From Collinsella sp. (lineage in GTDB: Bacteria; Actinomycetota; Coriobacteriia; Coriobacteriales; Coriobacteriaceae): a stretch of 28,981 nucleotides of DNA. Under the pieces are notes generated by a model, which worked only from the letters and a program-made list of their open reading frames with translations, was not told the DNA's origin and did no database searches. Positions 7,967-16,547 of the stretch are shown one piece after another (position 1 is the stretch's first letter; every line of letters begins with the position of its first letter). The position numbers and the translations under genes were made by a program. The DNA is taken from positions 1 through 28,981 of the forward strand of contig DXZN01000021.1 of assembly GCA_019419645.1 (NCBI GenBank), read 5' to 3'.

Positions 7967-8839
7967 ATGAGCGAGCAGGTTTGCAAGGCGGACGTGGGCG
8001 GCGGCGGAGCTGCGGGCGTGGATGCTGGCGGTTATCCGGTCGAGGCCACGGGCAACGCGGTGCTGGACACGTTGGAGCACCGTTCCTCCACGCGCGCCTT
8101 TGCGCGCAATGACGATGACCGTCCCGTGGCGGTGACCGACGAGCAGCGGGCGGCGATTCTGCATGCGGCGAGCCGTGCACCGTCGGCGGGCGCCATGATG
8201 ATGTATTCCATCGTAAGCATTCGTGAGCAGGCTACGCTCGATCGTCTTGCCGACCTGTGCGACCACCAGCCCATGATCGCCAAGGCGCCCTGGGCACTTA
8301 TATTTGTGGTCGACTATGCCAAGTGGATCGATCTGTTTGAGCACGTGGGCTGCTTTGAGCCCGAGTTTTTCGAGCGCACGGGCAAGGCACCCCGCCGCGC
8401 GCCGGGTTTGGGCGACTTTGCCATCGCGGCGCAGGATGCCGTGATCGCCGCTCAAAACGCCGTGGTCGCCGCCGAATCTCTGGGGTTGGGGAGCTGCTAT
8501 ATCGGCGATATCGTCGAGAATGCCGAGGAAGTCGCCGAGCTGCTCGATCTGCCGCCCTATACCATGCCCCTGTCGATGCTCATCATCGGCACGCCCCGTA
8601 AGGAGCGCCCGGCAATCGCGCATCCCGTGGTGAACCTGGTGCACGAGGAGCGTTATTGTCGCGCCGACGCCGCGACGATGGATGCGCAGGTGGCCGAGAT
8701 GGATGCGATGTTTCGTCCGCACGCCCGCGAGGTGGGCGAGCGCGTCATCGACATCTACACCCGTAAGCACACGAGCCCCTTTATGGCCGAGATGAGCCGC
8801 TCTATGGAGTGGTGGCTCAAAAACTGGCTCGGAAAATGA
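7967..8839 (+). CDS. Nitroreductase family protein
   Basis: A 290-residue FMN-dependent oxidoreductase of the nitroreductase family, which reduces nitro-aromatics, quinones or related substrates with NAD(P)H. HRSSTRAF at 38-45 is the family's N-terminal FMN-phosphate-binding motif. RAPSAGAMMMYS near residue 70 and SLGLGSCYIGDI around 173-184 match the conserved FMN/dimer elements, and LSMLIIGTPRKERPA the C-terminal strand. The first 25 residues are a Gly/Ala-rich extension without a match, and about 70 residues follow the core, more than typical 200-residue nitroreductases. ATG 7967 has GGGTAGGG just upstream. It is divergent from the minus-strand LTA-synthase-like gene with a 214-base gap and ends in a perfect 15-bp hairpin. 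Physiological substrate unknown. Confidence 0.85.
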   Translation: MSEQVCKADVGGGGAAGVDAGGYPVEATGNAVLDTLEHRSSTRAFARNDDDRPVAVTDEQRAAILHAASRAPSAGAMMMYSIVSIREQATLDRLADLCDHQPMIAKAPWALIFVVDYAKWIDLFEHVGCFEPEFFERTGKAPRRAPGLGDFAIAAQDAVIAAQNAVVAAESLGLGSCYIGDIVENAEEVAELLDLPPYTMPLSMLIIGTPRKERPAIAHPVVNLVHEERYCRADAATMDAQVAEMDAMFRPHAREVGERVIDIYTRKHTSPFMAEMSRSMEWWLKNWLGK

Positions 8840-8840
8840 C

Positions 8841-8875
8841 GAATGTGACAAAGGGGGCGTCCCTTTGTCACATTC
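8841..8875. terminator. Perfect hairpin after the nitroreductase gene, no T-run
   Basis: GAATGTGACAAAGGG (8841-8855) pairs completely with 8861-8875 around the loop GGCGT. It starts one base past the stop codon. No T-tract follows on either strand, so it may be a weak or Rho-assisted terminator or an mRNA-stabilising 3' structure. Confidence 0.55.
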
Positions 8876-8957
8876 CATATCGCCGCGGTGGCCTAAAGGC
8901 CGCATAAATGTTTATCTAGCTGGGAAAACGGTGCCATTAAAATATGTGCTGATTACA

Positions 8958-8963
8958 TATAAT
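8958..8963 (+). promoter_or_regulatory. Candidate -10 box of kup
   Basis: A perfect TATAAT in an AT-rich stretch, 35 bases before the kup start codon. The sequence 17 bases further up is only weakly -35-like. I saw no obvious c-di-AMP riboswitch in the 159-base gap, although such switches control potassium transporters in other Actinobacteria. Confidence 0.4.
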
Positions 8964-8998
8964 CCCGTCGAACGTTAAAATTGGGAGGAAATCGGCTT

Positions 8999-11026
8999 AT
9001 GGAACAAAAGGCAAAGGAAGTAGCCTCGCACGCTGCGATTCCTGTGAGCATCTCGGCGATGCTCGTCACGCTGGGCGTGGTGTATGGCGATATCGGCACC
9101 AGCCCCATGTATGTAACCAAGGCGCTCGTTGCCGGCAACGGCGGCATCGGAAGCGTCACGCAGGAGTTCGTGCTCGGCGCGCTCTCCCTTGTCGTGTGGA
9201 CGGTCACGCTGCTGACGACCGTCAAGTACGTGCTGATCTCGCTGCGCGCCGACAACCACGGCGAGGGCGGCATCTTTGCCCTGTACAGCCTGGTCAAGCG
9301 CTGCGGCAAGTGGCTCATCATCCCCGCCATGCTGGGCGGCGCGGCGCTCCTCGCCGACGGCATCCTGACGCCTGCCGTTACCGTCACCACGGCCATCGAG
9401 GGCCTGCGCACCATCCCGGCGGTCCATGCCGTGCTCGGTGACGACCAGGGTCGTGTCGTCGCCATCACGCTTGCCATCATCATCGCGCTCTTCTTGGTGC
9501 AGCGCATCGGCACGGCCAAGATCGGTCACGCCTTCGGCCCCATCATGACGCTGTGGTTTTTGTTCCTGGGCGGCACGGGCCTGTTCTTTGTCTGCCAGTA
9601 TCCCGCGGTGCTGCTGTGCCTCAACCCGTTGCGTGGCATCGCTTTTCTGCTGAGCCCCAACAACCATGCGGGCATCATGATTTTGGGCAGCTGCTTCCTC
9701 GCTACCACCGGTGCCGAGGCGCTCTATTCCGACATGGGCCATGTGGGCCGCGGCAACATCTATGCCACCTGGCCGTTCGTTAAGTGCTGCCTGCTGCTGT
9801 CCTACATGGGCCAGGGCGCGTGGCTTATCAACAACGCCGGCAACCCGGAGCTCATGGGTATCGCCGACCTCAACCCCTTCTACCAGATGCTCGCCCCGGG
9901 TCTGCGCCCCTTTGCCGTCGGCCTTTCCACCGTCGCGGCCATCATCGCCTCGCAGGCGCTCATCACCGGCGCATTCTCGCTGGTGTCCGAGGCCAGCCGC
10001 CTGGACCTCATGCCGCATATGCAGGTCTTCTATCCTGCCGAGACCAAGGGCCAGCTCTACATCCCCATGGTCAACAACGTCATGCTCGTGGGCTGCGTCG
10101 TCGTGGTGCTGCTGTTCCAGAACTCGGCGCACATGGAGGCCGCGTACGGCCTGGCCATTACCCTGACCATGATGTGCACGACAATGCTGCTCTTCTTCTA
10201 TCTGCACGTGGAGCGCAATCTCAAGGTCGCGCCGTGGATCTTTGCCGCCTTCTTCCTTTTGCTCGAGGGCTTCTTCTTTGTGAGCTCGCTCACCAAGTTC
10301 TTCCACGGTGGCTACTTCACCATCCTCATGGCTGCACTCATCATGGGCATCATGGTGTGCTGGTACAACGGTACGGCGGTCGAGCAACGTCAGTTTACGC
10401 TGCTGCCGCTGCGCAGCTATCTGCCGCAGCTCAAACGCCTGCGCGACGACGATCGCTACGAGCTCATGAGCGACAACATCGTGTACCTGACCAAGGACAC
10501 CAACACCGACTATATCGACCGCGATATCGTCTACTCGATTTTGGATAAGCACCCCAAGCGCGCTCGCGCCTGGTGGTTCGTGAATGTCGAGACCATGGAG
10601 GAGCCGCATACCTTTGCCTACTCGGTCGAGACGTTCGGCACCGACTACGTATTCCGCGTGCATCTGTACCTGGGCTATAAGATCAACCAGCGCGTCAATG
10701 CTTACCTGCGCCAGGTTGTTCAGGACCTGGCTGCCAGCGGCGAGCTGCCGGCGCAGACGCATGACTACTCGGTCTACAAGGACCCGGGCAACATCGGTAC
10801 GTTTAAGTTCGTCATGATCCGCAAGCTGCTGGCGCCCGAAAGCGACGTGGAGCCCAGCGAGCGTACGGCCATCACGCTCAAGTACATCATCCGCCGCGCC
10901 GCCGGCACGCCTGCGCGCTGGTACGGCCTGGAGAACTCCAACGTGAGCTTTGAGTACGTGCCGCTGTTCACCAAGTTTAAGGCCGTGAGCAAGATGCAGC
11001 GCCTGGCTCCCGACGAGCGTCCGTAG
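8999..11026 (+). CDS. kup: KUP family potassium uptake protein
   Basis: A 675-residue KUP/HAK/KT potassium transporter importing K+, probably by proton symport. The hallmark GVVYGDIGTSPMYV is at about residues 26-39. Some twelve hydrophobic helices extend to about residue 460, including GILTPAVTVTTAIEG and TTGAEALYSDMGHV, both typical KUP blocks. A cytosolic C-terminal domain of about 200 residues follows. Start ATG 8999 has GGGAGGAA 8 bases upstream; the TTG at 8981 lies inside that ribosome-binding sequence and is rejected. Immediately downstream come a terminator-like hairpin and then a KdpD/KdpE-like two-component system, suggesting the module senses and controls potassium supply. Length is normal for the family (E. 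coli Kup 622). Confidence 0.93.
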   Translation: MEQKAKEVASHAAIPVSISAMLVTLGVVYGDIGTSPMYVTKALVAGNGGIGSVTQEFVLGALSLVVWTVTLLTTVKYVLISLRADNHGEGGIFALYSLVKRCGKWLIIPAMLGGAALLADGILTPAVTVTTAIEGLRTIPAVHAVLGDDQGRVVAITLAIIIALFLVQRIGTAKIGHAFGPIMTLWFLFLGGTGLFFVCQYPAVLLCLNPLRGIAFLLSPNNHAGIMILGSCFLATTGAEALYSDMGHVGRGNIYATWPFVKCCLLLSYMGQGAWLINNAGNPELMGIADLNPFYQMLAPGLRPFAVGLSTVAAIIASQALITGAFSLVSEASRLDLMPHMQVFYPAETKGQLYIPMVNNVMLVGCVVVVLLFQNSAHMEAAYGLAITLTMMCTTMLLFFYLHVERNLKVAPWIFAAFFLLLEGFFFVSSLTKFFHGGYFTILMAALIMGIMVCWYNGTAVEQRQFTLLPLRSYLPQLKRLRDDDRYELMSDNIVYLTKDTNTDYIDRDIVYSILDKHPKRARAWWFVNVETMEEPHTFAYSVETFGTDYVFRVHLYLGYKINQRVNAYLRQVVQDLAASGELPAQTHDYSVYKDPGNIGTFKFVMIRKLLAPESDVEPSERTAITLKYIIRRAAGTPARWYGLENSNVSFEYVPLFTKFKAVSKMQRLAPDERP

Positions 11027-11080
11027 TCGACGTCTGCTGTTTGTCTAGCGACCGCAGGCTGCAAAGGCTATACACTTGAA

Positions 11081-11142
11081 ACCACCACAAGGAGGCCACC
11101 ACCGCAAAGGTGCCAGTCCCCTTTGTGGTGGTTTTTGTTTTT
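11081..11142 (+). terminator. Terminator or attenuator after kup with two alternative 5' arms
   Basis: The 3' arm at 11120-11132 (CCTTTGTGGTGGT), followed by a T-rich tail, can pair with ACCACCACAAGG at 11081-11092 or with ACCACCGCAAAGG at 11098-11110, each with one imperfection. It sits between kup and the sensor kinase gene at 11163. A simple terminator is the plain reading; the two competing arms would also allow attenuation of the downstream kinase/regulator genes. Confidence 0.7.
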
Positions 11143-11162
11143 GAGAGAGGGGCGGGGCGCTG

Positions 11163-12788
11163 ATGGACGTCCGTGCGGACGGCGATATTGCCGAGAACTT
11201 TTGGTGGCGGCGTACAACGCTGACGCGTCGCAGCCCTCTGTATGACGCCTGCGTATCGGCGGGGCTGCTAGCCGCGGCGACGATTGTGGGCGCGCTGCTC
11301 GACCATCCGGGGCTCGCGCCGAGCATCATGATCGTCTATGTGTTCGCCGTGCAGCTGTGCGCTTTCTTTACCTGGAGCCGCCTGTACTGCCTGCTGAGCT
11401 CGGCTGCCGCCGTGGCGCTCTACAACTTCTTGTTTGTCGACCCGCGCTACGCGCTGTCGTTTATCGACCGCGCCTATCCCGGCATGTTCTTCATTATGTT
11501 TGCGGTCTCGCTCGTGTCGAGCTCAATCGCGCTGGCCCTGCGCCGCGCCTTGGCGCAGGCTGCCGCCAGCGACCGTCGCACGCAGATGGTGCTCGAGACC
11601 AACCGCATGCTGCAGCGGTGTGGCGATCAGCAACAGATTGTGCACGCTATGGCAACGCAGCTGGCGCGTCTTTCGGACTGTCCGGTCGTGTGGTATAGCG
11701 CCGATGCCGATAACGATGACCTGCTGCCGCGCACGACGTACACGGCCGTGGGCGATGCCGCGCCGGTACACCAGCTGGCGCCCCAGATGCCGCCGCGGCT
11801 CTCGGCGTCCGCCTACGTGGGAACGCCGCTCGATGCCACCTATGGCGCCTCGGCGTTCTACGGCATATACCTGACCGTGCGCTCGGGCGACACCATGGTG
11901 CGCGCGGGCGATCCCGCCTCGGTGGTGGGGGTGTTCGCCATTGTCGCCGAGCCCGATGCGCTGACGCCCGAGGAGCGGACGCTTGCCGATGCCATCGTGA
12001 GCGAAGGCGAGCTGGCGCTCGATCGCGCCCGCGCCATGGAGGCCCGCGAGGAGGCGGCTGTGCTCGCTAAAAACGAGCAGCTGCGTGCCAACTTGCTGCG
12101 CTCCATCTCGCACGATCTGCGCACGCCGCTTACCAGTATTTCGGGTAATGCCGACGTGTTGCTCGACCAGGGCTCGACCGGCACGGCCGTGCTCGACGAC
12201 CAGACACGCCGCGGCATGCTCCTATCCATTCGCTCGGACGCGCAATGGCTCAACGCCACTGTCGAGAATCTGCTCGCCATCACCAAGCTCGAGGGCGACG
12301 GCATGCATCTGTCGACTACGCTCGAGCTCATGGACGATATCGTCGAGGAGGCGCTGCGCCACGTAAACCCGGCCGTGCGCGAGCACGACCTTAAGGTGGT
12401 GGCGTGCGATGAGCCGGCGCTTGTCAACGTCGACGCGCGCCTGATGGTGCAGCTGGTGGTCAATCTGGTGAACAACGCCATCGCCTATACGCCTGCGGGC
12501 TCGCATATCGTAATCTCGATTGGCGTCCATGATGGATGCGTGGCGTGCTCGGTTGCTGATGATGGCCCGGGCATTGCGCCCGAGGACCGCGAGCGAATCT
12601 TTGAGTCGTTCTACACCGCCAACCATGGCCTGGCCGACAGCTGCCGCAGTGTGGGCTTGGGGCTTTCGCTCTGCCGCTCCATTGCGCTGGCGCATGGCGG
12701 TAGCATAGAGGTTGCCGCGGCGGATCCGCATGGCTCGGTCTTTACGATTGAGCTTCCCGCCGCCGACGTTTCGTTTGATAAGGAGTAG
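11163..12788 (+). CDS. KdpD-like sensor histidine kinase lacking the N-terminal KdpD domain
   Basis: A 541-residue membrane histidine kinase. Four hydrophobic segments at about 28-125 correspond to the KdpD/DUF4118 membrane domain. A GAF-like region (about 150-285) follows, then the HisKA domain with ISHDLRTPLTSISGN and phospho-acceptor His317, and the ATPase domain with VVNLVNNAIAYTP (N box), DDGPGIAPEDRERIFE (G1/F boxes) and GLGLSLC (G2). E. coli KdpD is about 894 residues. The missing portion is its cytosolic N-terminal KdpD plus universal-stress-protein region, which carries a Walker-type site. The response-regulator gene begins 5 bases after the stop. No kdpFABC is present; the nearest potassium transporter is kup just upstream, a likely target or partner. 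Start ATG 11163 follows a purine-rich GAGAGAGGGGCGGGG. Confidence 0.88.
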   Translation: MDVRADGDIAENFWWRRTTLTRRSPLYDACVSAGLLAAATIVGALLDHPGLAPSIMIVYVFAVQLCAFFTWSRLYCLLSSAAAVALYNFLFVDPRYALSFIDRAYPGMFFIMFAVSLVSSSIALALRRALAQAAASDRRTQMVLETNRMLQRCGDQQQIVHAMATQLARLSDCPVVWYSADADNDDLLPRTTYTAVGDAAPVHQLAPQMPPRLSASAYVGTPLDATYGASAFYGIYLTVRSGDTMVRAGDPASVVGVFAIVAEPDALTPEERTLADAIVSEGELALDRARAMEAREEAAVLAKNEQLRANLLRSISHDLRTPLTSISGNADVLLDQGSTGTAVLDDQTRRGMLLSIRSDAQWLNATVENLLAITKLEGDGMHLSTTLELMDDIVEEALRHVNPAVREHDLKVVACDEPALVNVDARLMVQLVVNLVNNAIAYTPAGSHIVISIGVHDGCVACSVADDGPGIAPEDRERIFESFYTANHGLADSCRSVGLGLSLCRSIALAHGGSIEVAAADPHGSVFTIELPAADVSFDKE

Positions 12789-12792
12789 CGCC

Positions 12793-13506
12793 GTGCCGAA
12801 CTCTGCCGTAAAACCGCTCATCTTGGTCGTTGAGGACGATCCCGCCGTCCGCAACCTTATCGTTGCCGCGCTCGAGGCGCACGGCTTGCGTCATATGGCC
12901 GTTGAGACTGCCCATGCCGCCATCGCCGCCGCCTCATCGCAGGCACCGAGCATTGTGCTGCTCGATCTGGGCCTGCCCGATATGGACGGCGTCAAGGTGG
13001 TGGAGTCGGTGCGCGCATGGTCGGGCATGCCAATCATTGTGGTATCGGCGCGTAGCGAGGATGCGGACAAGATTCGCGCGCTCGATGCCGGCGCCGACGA
13101 CTATCTGACCAAGCCGTTTTCGGTCGAGGAACTGCTCGCGCGCATTCGCACGACGCTCAGGCGCCTTTCGTATGCGCAGACGGGCGGCGTTGTCTCCGAG
13201 GGCTCGTTCGATACCGGTGGGCTGCATATCGATTTTGATGCCGGCATCGCCACGATGGATGGCGAGGAGCTGCATCTGACGCCGATCGAGTACAAGCTCC
13301 TGTGCCTGCTGGCACATAACGCCGACAAGGTACTGACGCACCAGTTTATCCTGCACGAGATTTGGGGCACGGCGACCAAGAGTGACCTGGCGAGCCTGCG
13401 TGTCTTTATGGGCACGCTGCGCAAGAAAATCGAGTCCGATCCCGCGCACCCGCACTATATCCAAACGCACGTGGGTATTGGCTATCGATTGGTCATCCAA
13501 GGCTAG
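12793..13506 (+). CDS. KdpE-like OmpR/PhoB family response regulator
   Basis: A 237-residue response regulator. The receiver domain (about 8-120) shows the acidic pocket VEDD at 13-16, the phospho-acceptor Asp58 in VLLDLGLPDMDG, the conserved Ser in VVSAR, and Lys in TKPFSVEELLARI. The winged-helix DNA-binding domain (about 140-235) ends in VFMGTLRKKIESD and HVGIGYRLV, standard OmpR/PhoB recognition and wing features. GTG 12793 is the start: AGGAG of the preceding kinase stop region (12781-12785) lies 7 bases upstream, and the longer in-frame extension overlaps the kinase gene. It is co-transcribed with the KdpD-like kinase and probably receives phosphate from His317. The likely regulon is potassium uptake, by analogy with KdpDE and by the adjacent kup gene. 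Confidence 0.9.
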   Translation: MPNSAVKPLILVVEDDPAVRNLIVAALEAHGLRHMAVETAHAAIAAASSQAPSIVLLDLGLPDMDGVKVVESVRAWSGMPIIVVSARSEDADKIRALDAGADDYLTKPFSVEELLARIRTTLRRLSYAQTGGVVSEGSFDTGGLHIDFDAGIATMDGEELHLTPIEYKLLCLLAHNADKVLTHQFILHEIWGTATKSDLASLRVFMGTLRKKIESDPAHPHYIQTHVGIGYRLVIQG

Positions 13507-13809
13507 ATCGCCAACCACCATCCCAATATGAGTTGCGGTGGAATAGTTCCTGGTTTTGTCCTTTAGGAGGCTTTTCGGGAGCTATTCCACCGCAACTTTT
13601 TTATTTGCCCTTGGACTCAGTCCTCTGCCCTCAAGTTCTTCCGGATGCTATGTTTGTACTTGCTGGCGATGGGTCGACAGGGCGAAGGCGCTAAAAAGCC
13701 ATCTCACGGCGTCTGTCGACACTAAAATGGCTCTGAAGACGAATTGTGTCGGCAGTCCGGGGATGGGGCTACAATCGTGAGCGTCTGCACGGTTCATGGA
13801 AGGCCCAGC
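13507..13809. other. Intergenic region before the LevR-like regulator gene
   Basis: Apart from the terminator, this 303-base gap contains interleaved inverted repeats. GTCGACAG (13673-13680) has its complement at 13713-13720, exactly 40 bases on, and AGCCAT (13697-13702) has its complement at 13727-13732. A TACAAT hexamer at 13770-13775 is a candidate -10 element for the regulator gene without a convincing -35. I see no small gene here. Confidence 0.5.
13531..13602 (+). terminator. Strong terminator after the kinase/regulator pair
   Basis: A perfect 16-bp stem (13531-13546 with 13582-13597) encloses a 35-base loop and ends in a T6 run. The loop contains AGGAGG, which looks like a ribosome-binding site but has no coding sequence behind it. 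Confidence 0.9.
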
Positions 13810-16545
13810 ATGATTTCATACGACACCAAGGTGGAAGTGCTCGAGAAGCTCGATAGGCTTACGCGCGATCTCAATATCGACAGCGTTAGGACTTTCACGA
13901 CAGCGAACATCGCCGCGGAATGCCACGTGAGTCGAAGTCTCGCCAGCCAGCATCTCAACGAGCTCGTGCGGCAGGGACTTGCGATCAAGGTGAACACGCG
14001 TCCCGTGATTTTTCTCCACCGCCATGCTGCGGAGCGTTATTTTCGCTGCAAGCTCGATAAGCTCGAATTCGCCTCGATGCAGGACCTGCTCAAGACCGTT
14101 GGCATGGATGAGGCCCACGATTTCGATAAGGCGATCGGCTTCGAGCTGAGTTACGGCACGTGTATCGATCATCTGAAAAGCGCGATCCGCTATCCCCCTC
14201 ATGGGCTGCCGGCGCTTTTGGTGGGCGAGCATGGAACCGGAAAGCAGCTTATGAGTGAGCTGACGTTCGAGTACGGCGTCAACAGCGGCACGCTGCCCCA
14301 GAAAGCTCGCTACATCCATATCGATTGTGCCTGCTACGAGGGGCGCGATGCCGATCTAGAGGGAGCGGTCTTTGGTGAGGGGCCGCAAAGTGGCGCACAG
14401 TATGAGGCCCAAGGTGGCGTGGTCTACTTGAGCTGCTTTGACCATGTGTCCGCCGCGGCCCGCGAAAGGATACTCCAGCGGATCGGAAGCGGGGATAGCG
14501 ACGAGGGGACCGATGTTCGGCCGCCCCGTTTTCTCCTGTCGACCAACCGCTCGGTCGATAGCGATGTTGTGCGCGCTATCGCGCGCCGCGTTCCGATTCT
14601 GGTCAGTCTTCCTCGGCTCGCGGAGCGTGGCGTCGAGGAGCGAACGTCGCTTGTCATGCATTACCTTCGTGTCGAAGGCCGCCGCGTGGGTGCCGATATT
14701 GCTGTGAGCCGCGGCGCTCTGAGGGCCCTGGTCAACGCCGATTTTAAGGATAACATCGATGGCTTGCGCTCGTGTATCACCAACTGCTGCGCCAGCGCCT
14801 ATCTCAACCGCGATAGCGAGACCCTCACCATCCAGACATACAACTTGCCATCGAGTGTGATCGGTCATGCTGAGCCCGAGCCCGATGACGACCGAATCAT
14901 CAGCGGCGACAAGGACGTTAACGATCCTTCCGCCCGTGCGATCGGGTTCTTTCAAAAGATTATCGATCCGGTCGACGCACTCGATGCGGGGGAAATCAGC
15001 TTCACGGAGTTTTTCACCGGTGCGGCTATGTCGGTGCATGCCTACGATGACTACATGAACTTTGAGAACCAGAGCATGAACCCTCGCATCAGCTCATATG
15101 AACAACTGCTGGGGCCGATGGTCGAAGAGGTTAACCGCGCCTACGGTATTGAGCTTACGCGCAAGATAACGCGTTCGATTGCCCAATCGCTCTTTACTCA
15201 GCTATGGAGCGGGGTTAACCTTGTCAAATGGCGGCAGCTCAATACGGTTTGCATCAAGCGCGCGCTCGACTTACTGGCAAAGAACCAGCCGGGCACGGCG
15301 ACGGTCGTCGAGCAGGTTGCCGCCAAGACCAAGATCGCCCTGGGCATGGAGCTTGACGATCTGTCGCAGTTGATCTTGTTCATCGAGGTGGGGGATACCC
15401 TGCGTACGACGGGCGGGCCTCGGGATTATTTGGGTGTGATCGTCTGCCACGGTTATTCGACCGCCACGAGTATCGCGGATGCTGCCGATCGAATCCTACG
15501 GACGCACGTGTTCGAGGCAATCGATATGACGTATGACCAGGATGTTACCGAGATTGTGGGACAGCTGTCGCGTCTGCTCGAACGTTACGCGCATTGCAAA
15601 TCCATGGCGATTCTGGTCGACATGGGCTCGTTGGAGAAGATCAACGACGCCGTCAGCGGGCTTACCGCCTGCGATATCCACATTGTCAACAACGTGTCGA
15701 CAGGGCTCGCTCTCGAGGTGGGCAGCGCGCTCATCGCCCATGCGGATCTTTCGGGCGTGCTCGACCGTGCTGGCGAAGTGTGCGCTCCGGGATACAGTAT
15801 CGTACGCGGCTCGCGTGAGAACGATGCTGTCGCGTTTTGCTCCGAGTCGGGAATCGATGCGGCGGATAAGATCCGCGGCATCGTGCAGAATAGCCTTCCG
15901 GGAAGGTCGAACGTCCAACTTGTCACCTGCGATTATTCGATGCTGGCGCAAAAGGGCGATGCCGCGCCCCTGTTCGATGGATATCGGATCAGGGCGATCG
16001 TGGGAACGATGGACCCCGGCGTCGCCTCTGTTCCCTTTGTCGGACTCGAGGATATCCTGTACCAGGGAAGCTCCGATGCGCTCGATCGGGCGCTGTTCCC
16101 GCTCGTCGATCCCGAGGGGGTTGCGGAGTTTCATTCCAACCTTCTTCGCAACCTTACGCTCAAGAGCGTTATCGAGTCGATCACGATTCTCAATCCCGAG
16201 ATGCTCTACATCGAAGCCGACCGTGCCGTCAAACGCCTGGCCGAGCTTTCGGGCGAGGAGATCGATGCGCGTCGCAGGATTGGCGTCTACGTGCATCTCT
16301 GCGGCTTGATCGAACGCCTGGTCACCAAGAACTTTGTGGATGAGGCACCCGATACCGACGCATTTGAACGCGACCATGCCGATTTCATCGAGTGGTTCCG
16401 CGAGGCGTTCGCCGACATGACGAGGCGCTACCGTGTCGAGATTCCCGTGTCCGAGATTTCCTACGTGCACCATATGCTTCATGTCAAGATGAGCGACGCC
16501 AAGGGCCGTGCCACGATTGCGGGCATGATCCTAGAGGACGAGTAG
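13810..16545 (+). CDS. LevR-like PTS-controlled transcription regulator with degenerate AAA+ domain
   Basis: A 911-residue regulator with LevR-type architecture. Residues 1-75 hold a winged HTH (SRSLASQHLNELVRQGL). Residues 115-335 are an AAA+ domain like sigma-54 activators: Walker A reads GEHGTGKQ (139-146), but the usual Walker B Asp-Glu is Ser-Cys (VVYLSCFD) and no GAFTGA loop is present between 180 and 200. A PRD-like segment (about 425-535) contains no histidine. An EIIA-Man-like domain (about 540-655) has VIVCHGYST with His547 as the expected phosphorylation site. An EIIB/linker region follows, then a C-terminal PRD (about 770-895) with His829 (YVHLCGLIERL) and His887. It probably reads PTS phosphorylation and controls the adjacent PTS operon. 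ATG 13810 has GGAAGG 6 bases upstream; a GTG at 13777 is possible. How it activates without a sigma-54 contact loop is unclear. Confidence 0.88.
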   Translation: MISYDTKVEVLEKLDRLTRDLNIDSVRTFTTANIAAECHVSRSLASQHLNELVRQGLAIKVNTRPVIFLHRHAAERYFRCKLDKLEFASMQDLLKTVGMDEAHDFDKAIGFELSYGTCIDHLKSAIRYPPHGLPALLVGEHGTGKQLMSELTFEYGVNSGTLPQKARYIHIDCACYEGRDADLEGAVFGEGPQSGAQYEAQGGVVYLSCFDHVSAAARERILQRIGSGDSDEGTDVRPPRFLLSTNRSVDSDVVRAIARRVPILVSLPRLAERGVEERTSLVMHYLRVEGRRVGADIAVSRGALRALVNADFKDNIDGLRSCITNCCASAYLNRDSETLTIQTYNLPSSVIGHAEPEPDDDRIISGDKDVNDPSARAIGFFQKIIDPVDALDAGEISFTEFFTGAAMSVHAYDDYMNFENQSMNPRISSYEQLLGPMVEEVNRAYGIELTRKITRSIAQSLFTQLWSGVNLVKWRQLNTVCIKRALDLLAKNQPGTATVVEQVAAKTKIALGMELDDLSQLILFIEVGDTLRTTGGPRDYLGVIVCHGYSTATSIADAADRILRTHVFEAIDMTYDQDVTEIVGQLSRLLERYAHCKSMAILVDMGSLEKINDAVSGLTACDIHIVNNVSTGLALEVGSALIAHADLSGVLDRAGEVCAPGYSIVRGSRENDAVAFCSESGIDAADKIRGIVQNSLPGRSNVQLVTCDYSMLAQKGDAAPLFDGYRIRAIVGTMDPGVASVPFVGLEDILYQGSSDALDRALFPLVDPEGVAEFHSNLLRNLTLKSVIESITILNPEMLYIEADRAVKRLAELSGEEIDARRRIGVYVHLCGLIERLVTKNFVDEAPDTDAFERDHADFIEWFREAFADMTRRYRVEIPVSEISYVHHMLHVKMSDAKGRATIAGMILEDE

Positions 16546-16547
16546 CT

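Noticed and set aside
8840..8998. c-di-AMP (ydaO-type) riboswitch upstream of kup
   Set aside because: The gap is only 159 bases, half occupied by the nitroreductase hairpin, and I could not recognise the conserved ydaO core.
8975..10762. 595-codon antisense ORF opposite kup
   Set aside because: No recognisable domain, composition of a shadow frame; kup has the full family signature.
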